DNA of 21,781 nucleotides from an uncultured Eubacteriales bacterium (lineage in GTDB: Bacteria; Bacillota; Clostridia; Christensenellales; CAG-138). The notes beneath the pieces are model-generated. The model saw nothing but the letters and a program-made list of their open reading frames with translations, searched no databases and had not been told where the DNA came from. The translations under genes and the position numbers were made by a program. How positions within the stretch are numbered: the first letter of the stretch is position 1; the number at the start of each line of letters is the position of its first letter. The stretch spans positions 1 through 21,781 of the forward strand of contig UQXE01000029.1 in assembly GCA_900544965.1 (NCBI GenBank), given 5' to 3'. Of this stretch, positions 1 through 7,522 are shown one piece after another.

Positions 1-6
1 CAAAAA

Positions 7-54
7 AGGTTCTAAGCCGCCGGAGGCAATTCTTAAATCCGTAATTTTGGGCGG
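7..54. repeat. 48-bp direct repeat, copy A
   Basis: This 48-bp stretch recurs at 165-212 with 43 of 48 positions identical by eye. Shared blocks are GCCGCCGGAGGCAA and CGTAATTTTG. The two copies flank a terminator-like hairpin. No credible gene covers it, so it is probably a dispersed intergenic repeat of this genome. Confidence 0.75.
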
Positions 55-120
55 CGTGTACGGCCAAAATTACACCTTGCGCACTCGTGAGCGGTGAGCT
101 TAACGCGTGCGGAAAAACTC

Positions 121-144
121 AAAAAACGGAGCCATCCGTTTTTT
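121..144. terminator. bidirectional intrinsic terminator-like hairpin
   Basis: AAAAAACGGA pairs perfectly with TCCGTTTTTT across a GCCA loop. This gives a 10-bp stem whose ends supply a T-run on either strand. A second small palindrome, CCGCC-TAT-GGCGG, follows at 148-160. It could end a gene left of the window, or belong to the repeat unit that surrounds it. Confidence 0.55.
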
Positions 145-164
145 GAACCGCCTATGGCGGTAAT

Positions 165-212
165 AGGTTCTATGCCGCCGGAGGCAAATATTAAATTCGT
201 AATTTTGAGCGG
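165..212. repeat. 48-bp direct repeat, copy B
   Basis: Second copy of the repeat at 7-54, in the same orientation and 158 bp downstream, with five mismatches. The sequence from here to about 340 holds no ORF with a usable ribosome binding site. Confidence 0.75.
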
Positions 213-363
213 TATGCGCATAAGGCATTGAGAGGTTATGGAGCTTAAGCGTCCCTCCGACAATGATCAGCGCCATAATTTTGTTTAAGCCATATGCTCG
301 GATATGTAAAGGTCCCCGCGTTTATGTGTTATTATAGAATTGAATAAACCTTGGGGGCGGGGC

Positions 364-891
364 ATGGAATACAGGGAACTTAGGGAAGCCGAAATAAGCG
401 GGCGGCTTCTGGACGGCTTTGAACGCCGCCAGGAGGTCGTAAAATGCTGGAGAAAGCTGGACGGCTTATGGGCTGTTGCGCACGATCCATTCATCGACCA
501 GTGGAGCGGGGAGGAACGCGCGGAGCTGATAAGGGCATTGAGGGATACGGTACATGCCGGTGGAGTGGTATTCGCCGCCTTTTCCGGAAACGCGCTTAAA
601 GGATTTGCCTCAGTCGATCCCAATCCCTTGGGGAGCCAAGGCAAATACCTGGACCTGTCCAACCTCCATGTATCCGAGGAGATGAGGGGCCTTGGAACAG
701 GGCGGCGGCTGTTTTTGATGTGCGTGTCCTGGGCAAGGGAGCGCGGCGCGGGAAAGCTGTATATTTCGGCCCATTCGGCTGTGGAAACCCAGGCGTTTTA
801 TAGAGCTATGGGCTGCGTGGAGGCGGCGGAATACAGCGCATGGCATGTTAAAAAGGAGCCATACGACTGTCAGCTGGAATATGTCCTGTGA
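364..891 (+). CDS. GNAT family N-acetyltransferase
   Basis: Predicted 175-residue acetyltransferase of the GNAT superfamily, which moves an acetyl group from acetyl-CoA to an amine; the substrate cannot be told. The family's acetyl-CoA pyrophosphate loop is visible as RGLGTG in the segment NLHVSEEMRGLGTGRRLF, after a beta strand (YLDLSNLHV). It is followed by the usual C-terminal AFYRAMGC motif, where the aromatic residue near the end of the fold sits. The frame is open from a TTG at 340, but the ATG at 364 is preferred because a G-rich Shine-Dalgarno-like stretch (GGGGGCGGGG) lies directly before it. The gene stands alone, 198 bp from the next gene on the same strand. The N-terminal third is unusual in sequence, so the exact subfamily is unknown. 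Confidence 0.8.
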   Translation: MEYRELREAEISGRLLDGFERRQEVVKCWRKLDGLWAVAHDPFIDQWSGEERAELIRALRDTVHAGGVVFAAFSGNALKGFASVDPNPLGSQGKYLDLSNLHVSEEMRGLGTGRRLFLMCVSWARERGAGKLYISAHSAVETQAFYRAMGCVEAAEYSAWHVKKEPYDCQLEYVL

Positions 892-1089
892 CCCATGCTG
901 AAAAGCAGGGAACGGGCGATGGTTCTAGGCCTAAGCCCCCGTTTTTGCGCGGCGCATGGGCGGCATAGATATTCTTTAGCCTGGATTGTCGTGTCAAAGC
1001 GCATTTATGTCCGATCCACGCTTAAAAAAGCCAAGGCGCGAGCGGTTTAAATGAACATAACCTTTTATATATGGCAAGGAGGGCGGCAA

Positions 1090-1839
1090 ATGAAGGAAAA
1101 CAAATACGATGACGAGAGCTTTTTCAGGAAATACGGTGAGATGGGGCGTTCCAAAGAGGGCCTGATAGCCGCGGGCGAATGGGAAACGATGAAGGCGCTT
1201 TTACCCGACTTTAAAGGCAAGCGAATGCTGGATATAGGCTGCGGCTACGGATGGCATTGCATTTACGCTGTGGAGAGGGGGGCGCGCTCCGTTGTAGGCG
1301 TGGATATATCACAGAGAATGCTCGAAATCGCCAGAAAAAAGACGTCCTATCCGGAGATTGAGTATCTGTGCGCCGCCATGGAGGACATGGACTTTCCCCC
1401 CGAGAGCTTTGACATAATTTTAAGTTCGCTTGCGCTTCATTATACTGAATCATATTCCTCAATAGTGAAAAAGGCGTATTCCTACTTAAAGCCCGAAGGG
1501 GTACTGGTGTTTTCGGTGGAGCATCCGGTGTTTACCGCATATGGAACGCAGGACTGGCACCGCGATGATAAGGGCAATATAATGCACTTTCCCGTAGATA
1601 ATTACTTCTATGAGGGAAAACGGAACGCCCGTTTTCTTGGCGAAGAGGTCGTTAAATATCACAGGACGCTTACGACATACATAAACGAGCTTCTTATAAA
1701 TGGATTTGAGATTCTCAGAATGGTCGAGCCAACGCCCGCGCCATGGATGCTTAAAAGCATGGACGGCATGCGGGATGAGCTGCGCCGCCCGATGATGCTG
1801 ATAGTGTCGGCGGCAAAGCCCAATCATAGGGGGTCGTGA
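1090..1839 (+). CDS. class I SAM-dependent methyltransferase
   Basis: Predicted 249-residue cytosolic methyltransferase using S-adenosylmethionine. Motif I is clear as LDIGCGYGWH, followed by motif II ending in the acidic residue of VVGVDIS, and a post-motif ALHYTE segment, all typical of the Methyltransf_11/UbiE-like Rossmann fold. The C-terminal part (HPVFTAYGTQDW, then a PTPAPWML segment) matches the general small-molecule methyltransferase type rather than an RNA or DNA enzyme. The substrate is unknown. The frame is open upstream to 1051, but the ATG at 1090 is chosen because AAGGAGGG lies about seven bases before it. It is transcribed in the same direction as the acetyltransferase upstream, at a distance too large to assume an operon. 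Confidence 0.85.
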   Translation: MKENKYDDESFFRKYGEMGRSKEGLIAAGEWETMKALLPDFKGKRMLDIGCGYGWHCIYAVERGARSVVGVDISQRMLEIARKKTSYPEIEYLCAAMEDMDFPPESFDIILSSLALHYTESYSSIVKKAYSYLKPEGVLVFSVEHPVFTAYGTQDWHRDDKGNIMHFPVDNYFYEGKRNARFLGEEVVKYHRTLTTYINELLINGFEILRMVEPTPAPWMLKSMDGMRDELRRPMMLIVSAAKPNHRGS

Positions 1840-2126
1840 CAGAGCCGGTTAAGCGCCGACAGGATCCCCCCAATTTGTTTTACATGGTTATGGCGCGGCT
1901 GTATCAACATAGTATCGGCGCGTCCGCGATTGGATATCAGGGGCTAATCGTATAAAGCGTATCCAAGGGCGGCGGATAAATCCTATCCATAGCTTCAGGT
2001 TGTAATATTGGCTGCCGTGGTATTCCCGTCTCCGGATTTCAAAATTCTGCTTTTCGCGGCGCTATTTAAATTATTCAGTATGTGGAACGCCAGCGCGGGG
2101 AAAACGCCGGCGTCCCGTTTCGATTG

Positions 2127-3062
2127 TTACCACGTCCGTCTCTTGCGTTTCAGGTTATCCTTTTCCTTCATGAGCTTCAGGTAATTCATGTAGCGCGTTT
2201 TGGAGAGCTTTCCGCTTTCAACGGCCGCCTTTACCGCGCAGCCCGGCTCGCTAAGGTGCGAACAGTCGCGGAACCTGCACAGGGCGGCCAGTTCGGCTAT
2301 GTCTGAAAACGCGTCGCCTATATTGCCGCCGTCCAGGTATAGTTCGCGCATGCCGGGGGTGTCTATAACGGTTCCACCGCCCTCAAGCCTTATGAGCTGG
2401 CGGTGCGTGGTCGTGTGACGGCCCTTCCCATCGTCCTCCCTGACCGCGTTTGTAAGCATCGCCTGGGTTCCGAGCAGCCGGTTGATTATGGTGGACTTGC
2501 CAACGCCGGACGAGCCTATGAACGCCGCGGTAACGTTCCCTGTCATAATGCTTCGTATCCTGTCAAAGCCAACCCCCTGCCTGTCCGAACACAGGATTAC
2601 CTGAATCAGAGGGTTGCGGCGCATGGCCTCCTCCCGCATGCTTTCGGCCTCCTGATTCAAGTCGGCCTTTGTAAGCACAACAATGGGAATTATTCCAGGG
2701 CATGACGAAACCGCAATATAGCGATCCAGCCTTTTTAGGTTATAGTCCTGATTAAGGGACATGCATATGAACACATAATCTATGTTGGCCGCTATGACCT
2801 GACCCTGTATGCCTAAACCGGCTTCCTTTCTGATCAGCGCGCTTTTTCGCGCAAGCATTTCACAGATCACGGCGTCGCCGTTCTCCCCGCTTTCTCGGTC
2901 CAGCTTTACCCAGTCCCCCACGGCTGGATAGTCGGCATTCCCCTTGAACCGCCTTGAGAGGCTTCCAGCCGTCCTGGCCCTCACCTCGGCCCCGTCGGCC
3001 TCCATTATTACGGAATAGATGTTATGATGCTGCATCGATACCCTTCCAAGGTAATGACTCAT
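2127..3062 (-). CDS. rsgA: ribosome small subunit-dependent GTPase RsgA
   Basis: Predicted 311-residue GTPase (also called YloQ/YjeQ) that acts late in 30S subunit assembly. The GTPase motifs appear in the circularly permuted order typical of the family: G4 TKAD at residues 131-134, then the P-loop GSSGVGKST at 183-191, then G3 DTPG at 234-237. The N-terminal part is the expected OB-fold (residues 1 to about 70). The C-terminal zinc-binding domain is present with C262, C267, H269 and C275 in CRFRDCSHLSEPGC. Length is normal. The start is supported by AAAGGAG eight bases upstream. A structured leader with promoter, short ORF and terminator lies directly upstream (3085-3272), which suggests that expression is attenuated. 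Identification is firm from the permuted motif order. Confidence 0.96.
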   Translation of the reverse strand: MSHYLGRVSMQHHNIYSVIMEADGAEVRARTAGSLSRRFKGNADYPAVGDWVKLDRESGENGDAVICEMLARKSALIRKEAGLGIQGQVIAANIDYVFICMSLNQDYNLKRLDRYIAVSSCPGIIPIVVLTKADLNQEAESMREEAMRRNPLIQVILCSDRQGVGFDRIRSIMTGNVTAAFIGSSGVGKSTIINRLLGTQAMLTNAVREDDGKGRHTTTHRQLIRLEGGGTVIDTPGMRELYLDGGNIGDAFSDIAELAALCRFRDCSHLSEPGCAVKAAVESGKLSKTRYMNYLKLMKEKDNLKRKRRTW

Positions 3063-3084
3063 ATTTTTACGCTCCTTTAATTTC

Positions 3085-3126
3085 GGGCATAAAAATGCCC
3101 GGGAAAGCCTGCAACCTCTCCCGGGC
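3085..3126 (-). terminator. intrinsic terminator with competing hairpin in the rsgA leader
   Basis: On the minus strand GCCCGGGA (3126-3119) pairs perfectly with TCCCGGGC (3104-3097), followed at once by ATTTTT: a standard intrinsic terminator. It lies upstream of the rsgA start, not downstream of a gene. The 3' arm can instead form a second hairpin, CGGGCAT-TTTT-ATGCCCG, with sequence just before the rsgA ribosome binding site. The two structures share bases and cannot coexist. Confidence 0.6.
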
Positions 3127-3147
3127 GGTTACGCTAATAAAAACTTA

Positions 3148-3165
3148 CGCCGCTATGCCGCGGCG
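3148..3165 (-). terminator. hairpin at the end of the leader ORF
   Basis: CGCCGC and GCGGCG form a 6-bp GC stem with a GGCATA loop on the minus strand. A TTTTT run follows after four bases. The stop codon of the 18-codon leader ORF lies in this hairpin, so a ribosome ending there would cover it. Confidence 0.4.
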
Positions 3166-3209
3166 CATGCCGGGAGCCATGTCCAACAACAAAGATCATA
3201 TACACTCAT
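3153..3209 (-). CDS. 18-residue leader ORF upstream of rsgA
   Basis: A short ORF encoding MSVYDLCCWTWLPACAAA starts 28 bases after the predicted transcription start, behind a ribosome-binding-like AAAGGGGCGG. It is rich in Cys (three) and Trp (two). Its stop lies within a hairpin, and a terminator follows before rsgA. The layout (promoter, tiny ORF, hairpins, gene) is that of a translation-coupled attenuator. No family is recognised, and such short ORFs also arise by chance, so the evidence is mainly positional. Confidence 0.35.
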   Translation of the reverse strand: MSVYDLCCWTWLPACAAA

Positions 3210-3243
3210 CGAACACCGCCCCTTTCAAAACTTAATTTTTAGC

Positions 3244-3272
3244 ATTATAACACATACAGCACGTTATGTACA
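3244..3272 (-). promoter_or_regulatory. predicted promoter for the rsgA leader
   Basis: On the minus strand TGTACA (3272-3267) and TATAAT (3249-3244) are separated by exactly 17 bp. This places transcription start near 3237, about 175 bases before the rsgA start codon. Confidence 0.6.
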
Positions 3273-3420
3273 GAGCTCCGCGCCCATATTTACGCACAAA
3301 ACCATACCGTACTATTGTATCTTATCAATATTGGCGTAACTACATAAAAGGATATTGAACTATATAATTAGGTTTTACAATCCTACTATCATGACAATAA
3401 ATGCAAGACGGAGTTACAAC

Positions 3421-3645
3421 ATGCCCTCTGAACACAACGATAATAGGTCGAGATGGATTAAAACGCTTTTGTTAAGCCTTGCTATTACTATTGCGCTTAA
3501 CTCAATAGGCGCGGGTTTTGCCAAATACATCCCATATGCGGAAACGGCTGCTTTGGCTGCGTTTTTCTGTTTAGTGGCTTTAACCGCCTTAAACCCGCTT
3601 ATGGCTAAGCTGTATATGAAAAAGCTCAATGATGAAAAGATGTAA
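3421..3645 (+). CDS. small two-helix membrane protein
   Basis: Predicted 74-residue protein of unknown function. After a polar, charged N-terminus (MPSEHNDNRSRW) there are two hydrophobic stretches of membrane-spanning length: roughly residues 14-32 (TLLLSLAITIALNSIGAGF) and 40-60 (ETAALAAFFCLVALTALNPL). A short basic tail ends in KKLNDEKM. The frame is open further upstream to 3355, with an in-frame ATG at 3391. The ATG at 3421 is preferred because ACGGAG lies seven bases or so before it. The next ORFs downstream on the same strand are also small membrane proteins, so this may be a cluster of related function. I do not recognise a family. Confidence 0.5.
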   Translation: MPSEHNDNRSRWIKTLLLSLAITIALNSIGAGFAKYIPYAETAALAAFFCLVALTALNPLMAKLYMKKLNDEKM

Positions 3646-3704
3646 GGACTGCGGCGGCGCAAAGGGATGCGCAGCGAAGCGCCGAAAGCGATCTTGACCT
3701 TAGT

Positions 3705-4006
3705 ATGAGGAAAATGAACCGCTGCCTGATAAAGGTGCGCATATACCGCGTATTTTGCTTCCTGCTTATAGCCGCGACGCAGATAGGCGCCGGCGCGGCT
3801 ACCATTACGCTGGGAGTACGGGGTTCATGCTTATAGGCCTGTATCTGATATGCGGCTTGATCAGCAAACTTATGTCTTTTTCAGGAAATCCCACCGAACC
3901 GTCGCAGGTTAAGCGCGACCGGTTCCCAAAGCTGTATAAAATCGTTGAGTGGGTATTCGGGGTCGTTGTCAGGATTGTACCGGCCCATTTAAAATGCATC
4001 GTTTAA
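3705..4006 (+). pseudogene. small membrane protein gene with an apparent frameshift
   Basis: Two overlapping frames each carry half of what reads as one protein of about 100 residues. From the ATG at 3705 the frame gives a basic start, a hydrophobic helix (VFCFLLIAATQIGAG) and then ATITLGVRG before a stop near 3836. The frame offset by one base continues directly with FMLIGLYLICGLISKLMSF and a soluble tail rich in Lys and Arg, ending at 4006. Joining them needs one extra base near 3820-3830, next to a GGGG run. No good ribosome binding site is seen. It could be a real one-base deletion, a sequencing error at the G-run, or two unrelated short ORFs. Confidence 0.35.
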
Positions 4007-4104
4007 TTATTGGACCGCAGCGCTTAAATCTATTAAAATGCGCCTGAAAGCCGGCGCTCAGCGGCGCTTAGCCCGCTAAGCCTTAGATTACACATATAAA
4101 GCTC

Positions 4105-4133
4105 TTCAATAATTAGAGTTCGTATGCTAAAAT
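4105..4133 (+). promoter_or_regulatory. weak candidate promoter
   Basis: TTCAAT and TAAAAT are spaced by 17 bp, about 45 bases before the start of the membrane protein gene at 4177. The -35 match is poor. Confidence 0.3.
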
Positions 4134-4176
4134 AAAAATAATAGACGTACAATAAACTGACCGGAGGGAACAGGTT

Positions 4177-4488
4177 ATGGCAGTAAAGAGGAAGAGACTG
4201 GGTATCGGCTCTCTGGCGTTTGTGCTGATGGCGTTGGGGGTTTTAATTGCGTTTACATTCAAAGGCCGCTGTATTGGAGACGCGGTTTTGGACGCGGTAG
4301 GCCTGCGCGCATGGTCCGAGGGTTCGCGGGGGGTACACTACACGGTGTTTTATTCATTGATCTTTTTCGTTCCGTCCGTTGCGATAGCCTCTGTTCATAG
4401 GGAGCACCTGTTTGCCAAATCGGGGGGAGCCGTTTCATTCGTATTGAGCGCGCTAATACTGCTGTCCATTTTTGGCATCGTTATTTAG
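4177..4488 (+). CDS. small three-helix membrane protein
   Basis: Predicted 103-residue protein of unknown function. After a basic N-terminus (MAVKRKRLG) three hydrophobic segments are visible: about residues 10-28 (IGSLAFVLMALGVLIAFTF), 56-73 (YTVFYSLIFFVPSVAIAS) and 84-103 (AVSFVLSALILLSIFGIVI). The loop between the first two holds an amphipathic stretch (GDAVLDAVGLRAWSEG). The start is well supported by CCGGAGGG about ten bases upstream. It ends right at the last helix, without a soluble tail. No catalytic motif or known family is recognised. It follows two other small membrane ORFs on the same strand. Confidence 0.6.
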   Translation: MAVKRKRLGIGSLAFVLMALGVLIAFTFKGRCIGDAVLDAVGLRAWSEGSRGVHYTVFYSLIFFVPSVAIASVHREHLFAKSGGAVSFVLSALILLSIFGIVI

Positions 4489-5362
4489 GGCTGCCTTGCC
4501 AGATATTCCTATTCCCAAATACATATGTATAAAGCGGTCTTGACGTGGAAGTTTGATATACGCATAATGGAATAATAAGCGGCATATATAACGGTAAGCG
4601 CATCCCGCCATACCCGTTGTGCCTGATACGCTTTTGGCATAAGCTATTGCCGGCCGTCGCCGCGTACGTTGGAGGACGCCTGCCGCATAAACCAGTGCCT
4701 CACCATGCGCCTTGGCTGCACAGTCTGAAGCTATATATTTTAAAAATGTAACATCAAACGCTTCCGGCGGATCAATTTATGCTTTTTATAATGGCGCTCT
4801 AGAGCTGCTTTATAGCGGTAAGCCCTTACCCTCGGTCGATGAGGATATGTGCGCGCAAAGTATAGGCGCCTGCCGGGCGCTATCGTCACTGTTCCCTTTT
4901 GTTGGGTATGATGTGCCAGTACGCCACAAAACTCAGTATTTATTCAATCTGCGGTTTTTGCCGAGCCGCTTCAAGCCATACTGTGCATATGAAATCTATT
5001 ATTAACGCCCGCAAGACTCTCCGGCCGAATTTAATATAATATGCCGTTATCCACGCTGTTTTTTATTGATTTGATAGACGCTTTCGGCTTTATATCTTCT
5101 TATAAATGTTTAAATGCATCGTCATATAGTGGCTTAAATACTGAGTTTTGGCGTATAAACTTAAATCCACCTATATCTTTTTATAAGTCACTTTTGTAAG
5201 TTTGAGCGTCAAAAAAGCGTCACATAAAATGATTTGCCGTACAGTTGAACAGCGCCTTTGAGACTACGGGTAAAAACCTTTACCCTCCGCTGTTCCGTGT
5301 CTGCAAAGCCTTATAGATAGTGGTTTAATCAGCGTCTACCGCGCGACTTCTCTCCATAATCT
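4489..5362. other. 874-bp stretch without a convincing gene
   Basis: Stop codons are frequent in all frames. The one long open frame (4712-5005, +) begins at a TTG with no ribosome binding site, has no recognisable motif, and may be the remains of a gene or chance. The region becomes AT-rich after about 5010. No repeat array, RNA gene or strong hairpin was seen. Confidence 0.5.
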
Positions 5363-5476
5363 ATGGTGGCGAAAGCACTTATTACTTTCACTCTCTTGAT
5401 TACAGACAAGATTGTCAATGAAGGCAAAGCCGTTCATTTTATCGTTGACAAGGGCGACGGCAATGCTATCGCTTAG
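5363..5476 (+). pseudogene. 37-codon ORF, probable gene remnant
   Basis: The ATG at 5363 opens a 37-residue frame whose second half (ITDKIVNEGKAVHFIVDKGD) reads like ordinary folded protein, with alternating strand and helix character, and ends in GNAIA. There is no ribosome binding site before the ATG, and upstream sequence is degraded. It is most likely the 3' end of a lost gene, left beside the AT-rich acetyltransferase gene on the other strand. No family is assigned. Confidence 0.25.
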
Positions 5477-5488
5477 ATGGTTATGCGT

Positions 5489-6118
5489 TCATTTAGCGTA
5501 TAATATATGCCACACATCGTTCCCTACAAAACCACATTTACGGTAAAGCATTTCAGGGTTTGTTGCATTGTTGATTTTGCCAGAAACCGTAGCGAAAGAA
5601 GCCTTTTCTATCATTCTGCTAAGTAGTTGATTGACAATGAATTGTCCGATTCCCTTTCCTCTATAATCTGGCAATACTTGTATCCATTCTAGAATGCCTT
5701 CTCTGGCCTCTTTGTCAAAGTCAGCCATTCCGCACCCAATAGGAAAATTGGTTTTGCAATCAAATATCAGAATCCACAAATCTTTCTCATATACAACTGT
5801 TTTTGTATAGCCTGTTATTTGCTCCACAGTAGTGGATAAATCAGAATATGATTGATTTATGATGTCAACAATTTGCTCAATATCATTTGGTTGAGCCGTT
5901 ACAACGCAAAAACCCTCTGGAGTACTTCCATCAATATTTTCAAGAGAATGATATAAGCGAAAATATCGCTCATCTTCGTACTCAACCAAATCATTATTGT
6001 TAAAATTGTCATGATGAACTATTTTCATGCTTTCTGGTAATTTCATAACTTTGTTTTTCCAGTAAGGTATTGATAATGTCCCGCATGGATTTAATAAATA
6101 TTCATCTAAAGTAATCAC
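5489..6118 (-). CDS. GNAT family N-acetyltransferase
   Basis: Predicted 209-residue acetyltransferase. The family signature is visible as VLPDYRGKGIGQFIVNQLL, where RGKGIG is the acetyl-CoA-binding loop, and the C-terminal MLYRKCGF supplies the usual late aromatic residue. The N-terminal part (ITLDEYLLNPCGTLSIPYW) is a distinct segment before the fold proper. An ATG at 6151 is in frame, but it would leave a leader of only ten bases and no ribosome binding site. The GTG at 6118, preceded by GGTGGGGTGG, is therefore preferred. The gene is clearly more AT-rich than the genes at 364-3062, suggesting separate ancestry. The substrate is unknown; a resistance role is possible but not shown. Confidence 0.8.
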   Translation of the reverse strand: MITLDEYLLNPCGTLSIPYWKNKVMKLPESMKIVHHDNFNNNDLVEYEDERYFRLYHSLENIDGSTPEGFCVVTAQPNDIEQIVDIINQSYSDLSTTVEQITGYTKTVVYEKDLWILIFDCKTNFPIGCGMADFDKEAREGILEWIQVLPDYRGKGIGQFIVNQLLSRMIEKASFATVSGKINNATNPEMLYRKCGFVGNDVWHILYAK

Positions 6119-6166
6119 TCTGGCCACCCCACCAAATAAAAATAACGTCATTTTTTCGGTAGCTAA

Positions 6167-6195
6167 ATTATAGCATTATCCGCTCTGCATTTCCA
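6167..6195 (-). promoter_or_regulatory. predicted promoter of the AT-rich GNAT gene
   Basis: On the minus strand TGGAAA (6195-6190) and a perfect TATAAT (6172-6167) are 17 bp apart. Transcription would start near 6160, giving a 42-base leader to the GTG start at 6118. Confidence 0.55.
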
Positions 6196-6723
6196 TTTCG
6201 TTTTCTAATCTTCACAAGATAACCATTTTCAAAAATAAAGGGATTAGTACACTTCCCAACAAACAACTTTTCCGTAAGATTCTTCCTTTTATCACACTCA
6301 AAAATTGAAATGGAAAGAAATACGCGAAAACCGATAATACAATTTCATAAATGCCATAACTTCAATCTATCACAAAAGTAAGTACATTTTCTCATAACTC
6401 TTTATGACTGTTTATATCTTCTTATGTAGCACGGGCGGCAAAAAAGCGTCAAACTCCATTTTTCAGCCACTAATGCAGTAGCACACAAAGTCGTATAAAC
6501 GCGGCATTCACGCGGGTTTGCCGCAGGAGCAATCCCCTGCCATACATAAACCATTCCACTATTTTTTATTGCCTGTATAGCTAAATTAGCCGCCATAAGG
6601 CGGCAAATCGTTTCATAGGCAGAGGCACAAACCCGCATGAAATGGGCGTTTTCTCAAATCCATCGAATAAGACGGCATAAGCTGTGACAGCATGGTTTTG
6701 TAAAGTTGGGCACCACAAAACAA

Positions 6724-6750
6724 AAAACAGCAAGCCCTTGTATGGCTTGC
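6724..6750 (-). terminator. intrinsic terminator, minus strand
   Basis: On the minus strand GCAAGCC and GGCTTGC form a perfect 7-bp stem with a 7-base loop, followed by TGTTTTTTG. No gene ending just upstream was identified, so it may terminate a non-coding transcript or be left from a lost gene. Confidence 0.65.
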
Positions 6751-7046
6751 CGACAGCTTTAGTATACCACACCCTCCCCGAAACCGCAAGAGGCCGGATA
6801 GAGTTTGCAGGCGGGGGCCGGCAGAGGGAGCGGACGTGGACAAATCGAGCCTTCCAAACCCTGACAAAACGGGCCTCTGCGGGCGCGGAACCGAGGGGGC
6901 CTGTATCATTACCAGACCCCCCGGAAACGGGGTTCTATCGTTCCGCATGACAGCCCCGGTATGAGACGTGGTTCAGTCTCTCTCCGGGACTGTTTCCATG
7001 CGCGGCGGGAATCCCGATCCCACCGAAAACAATCGCGGCAAGCAGG

Positions 7047-7068
7047 GCAGGAGTATATACACTCCTGC
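7047..7068. repeat. 8-bp inverted repeat
   Basis: GCAGGAGT and ACTCCTGC form a perfect stem around ATATAC. There is no T-run on either side, so it is more likely a structural or protein-binding site than a terminator. Confidence 0.45.
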
Positions 7069-7103
7069 AAAACGCTTATTGGGTACTGGAACCCAAACTC
7101 CGG

Positions 7104-7129
7104 AAAAGGGCCGCCATCGGCGGCCTTTT
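7104..7129. terminator. bidirectional terminator-like hairpin
   Basis: AAAAGGGCCGCC pairs with GGCGGCCTTTT around a three-base loop, with a single bulged G. T-runs are available on both strands. Confidence 0.55.
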
Positions 7130-7291
7130 CATCATCCCTGACGGGGCGGCTGCGCGTCCTGCCGGGCGCTTCAAACCATGAGGTATACTCCCAGCCGGTC
7201 AAGCCTCCCGTATTCAGCGCCCGCAAGGGCGCGTAGCCGCTCCACCTGTGGAGCGTTTGGTAAGGCGGCGTAAGCGGCCCTTGCCGGGGAA

Positions 7292-7375
7292 TTGGGGGAG
7301 GCCCCCAACAAGCAGATTTTACAGGTTTTCGCTGGGGCGAAAAAATGCAAAATCGCAAAGTGTGTACCGCTTTGC
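7292..7375. other. three-hairpin block, possible origin of transfer
   Basis: Three inverted repeats stand side by side. TTGGGGG/CCCCCAA (7292-7308) is perfect. TTTTCGC/GCGAAAA (7326-7343) is extended by GATTTT at 7315 and AAAATC at 7349, with symmetric five-base gaps. GCAAAG/CTTTGC (7355-7375) encloses TGTGTACCG. From memory, clustered hairpins of this form, including the CCCCCAACAAGCA junction, lie before relaxase genes in mobilisable elements of gut Clostridia. No relaxase is present here, so this is a candidate relic only. Confidence 0.4.
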
Positions 7376-7522
7376 ACTGCTTGCCACTATTAAGAACGGT
7401 TAAAGAGGAAGTACGTCTTATACCAAGTAAGGCGTACTGCGCAAAATGCTCCTTTTATTTCCAAACTTCAATGATGTTCCTATCCAAAAGTAACGAGTTT
7501 AAGTGATAGTAACGCCGGGCTT

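Larger units (their letters stand above)
6196..7522. other. 1.3-kb gene-free stretch with many hairpins
   Basis: The left part (to about 6400) is AT-rich with no ORF. From 6400 to 7380 it is GC-rich and crowded with inverted repeats. Open frames here have atypical protein sequence (many Arg, Pro, Cys and Trp), no ribosome binding sites and overlapping reading on both strands, so they are taken as chance. The likely content is non-coding mobile-element DNA; the notable hairpins are listed separately. Confidence 0.5.

Noticed and set aside
4712..5005. 97-codon frame starting at TTG
   Set aside because: No ribosome binding site and no recognisable motif; mentioned only as possible gene remains.
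5092..6450. Shared words TATATCTTCTTAT and AAAAAAGCGTCA near 5092/5209 and 6413/6439, tested as attachment-site duplication
   Set aside because: Each match is only 12-13 bases in AT-rich DNA, and the flanks do not extend the similarity.
6909..7358. 149-codon open frame on the minus strand
   Set aside because: Composition is rich in Arg, Pro, Cys and Trp, there is no ribosome binding site, and frames on the other strand are equally open. It covers the hairpin block, so it is taken as chance in GC-rich non-coding DNA.
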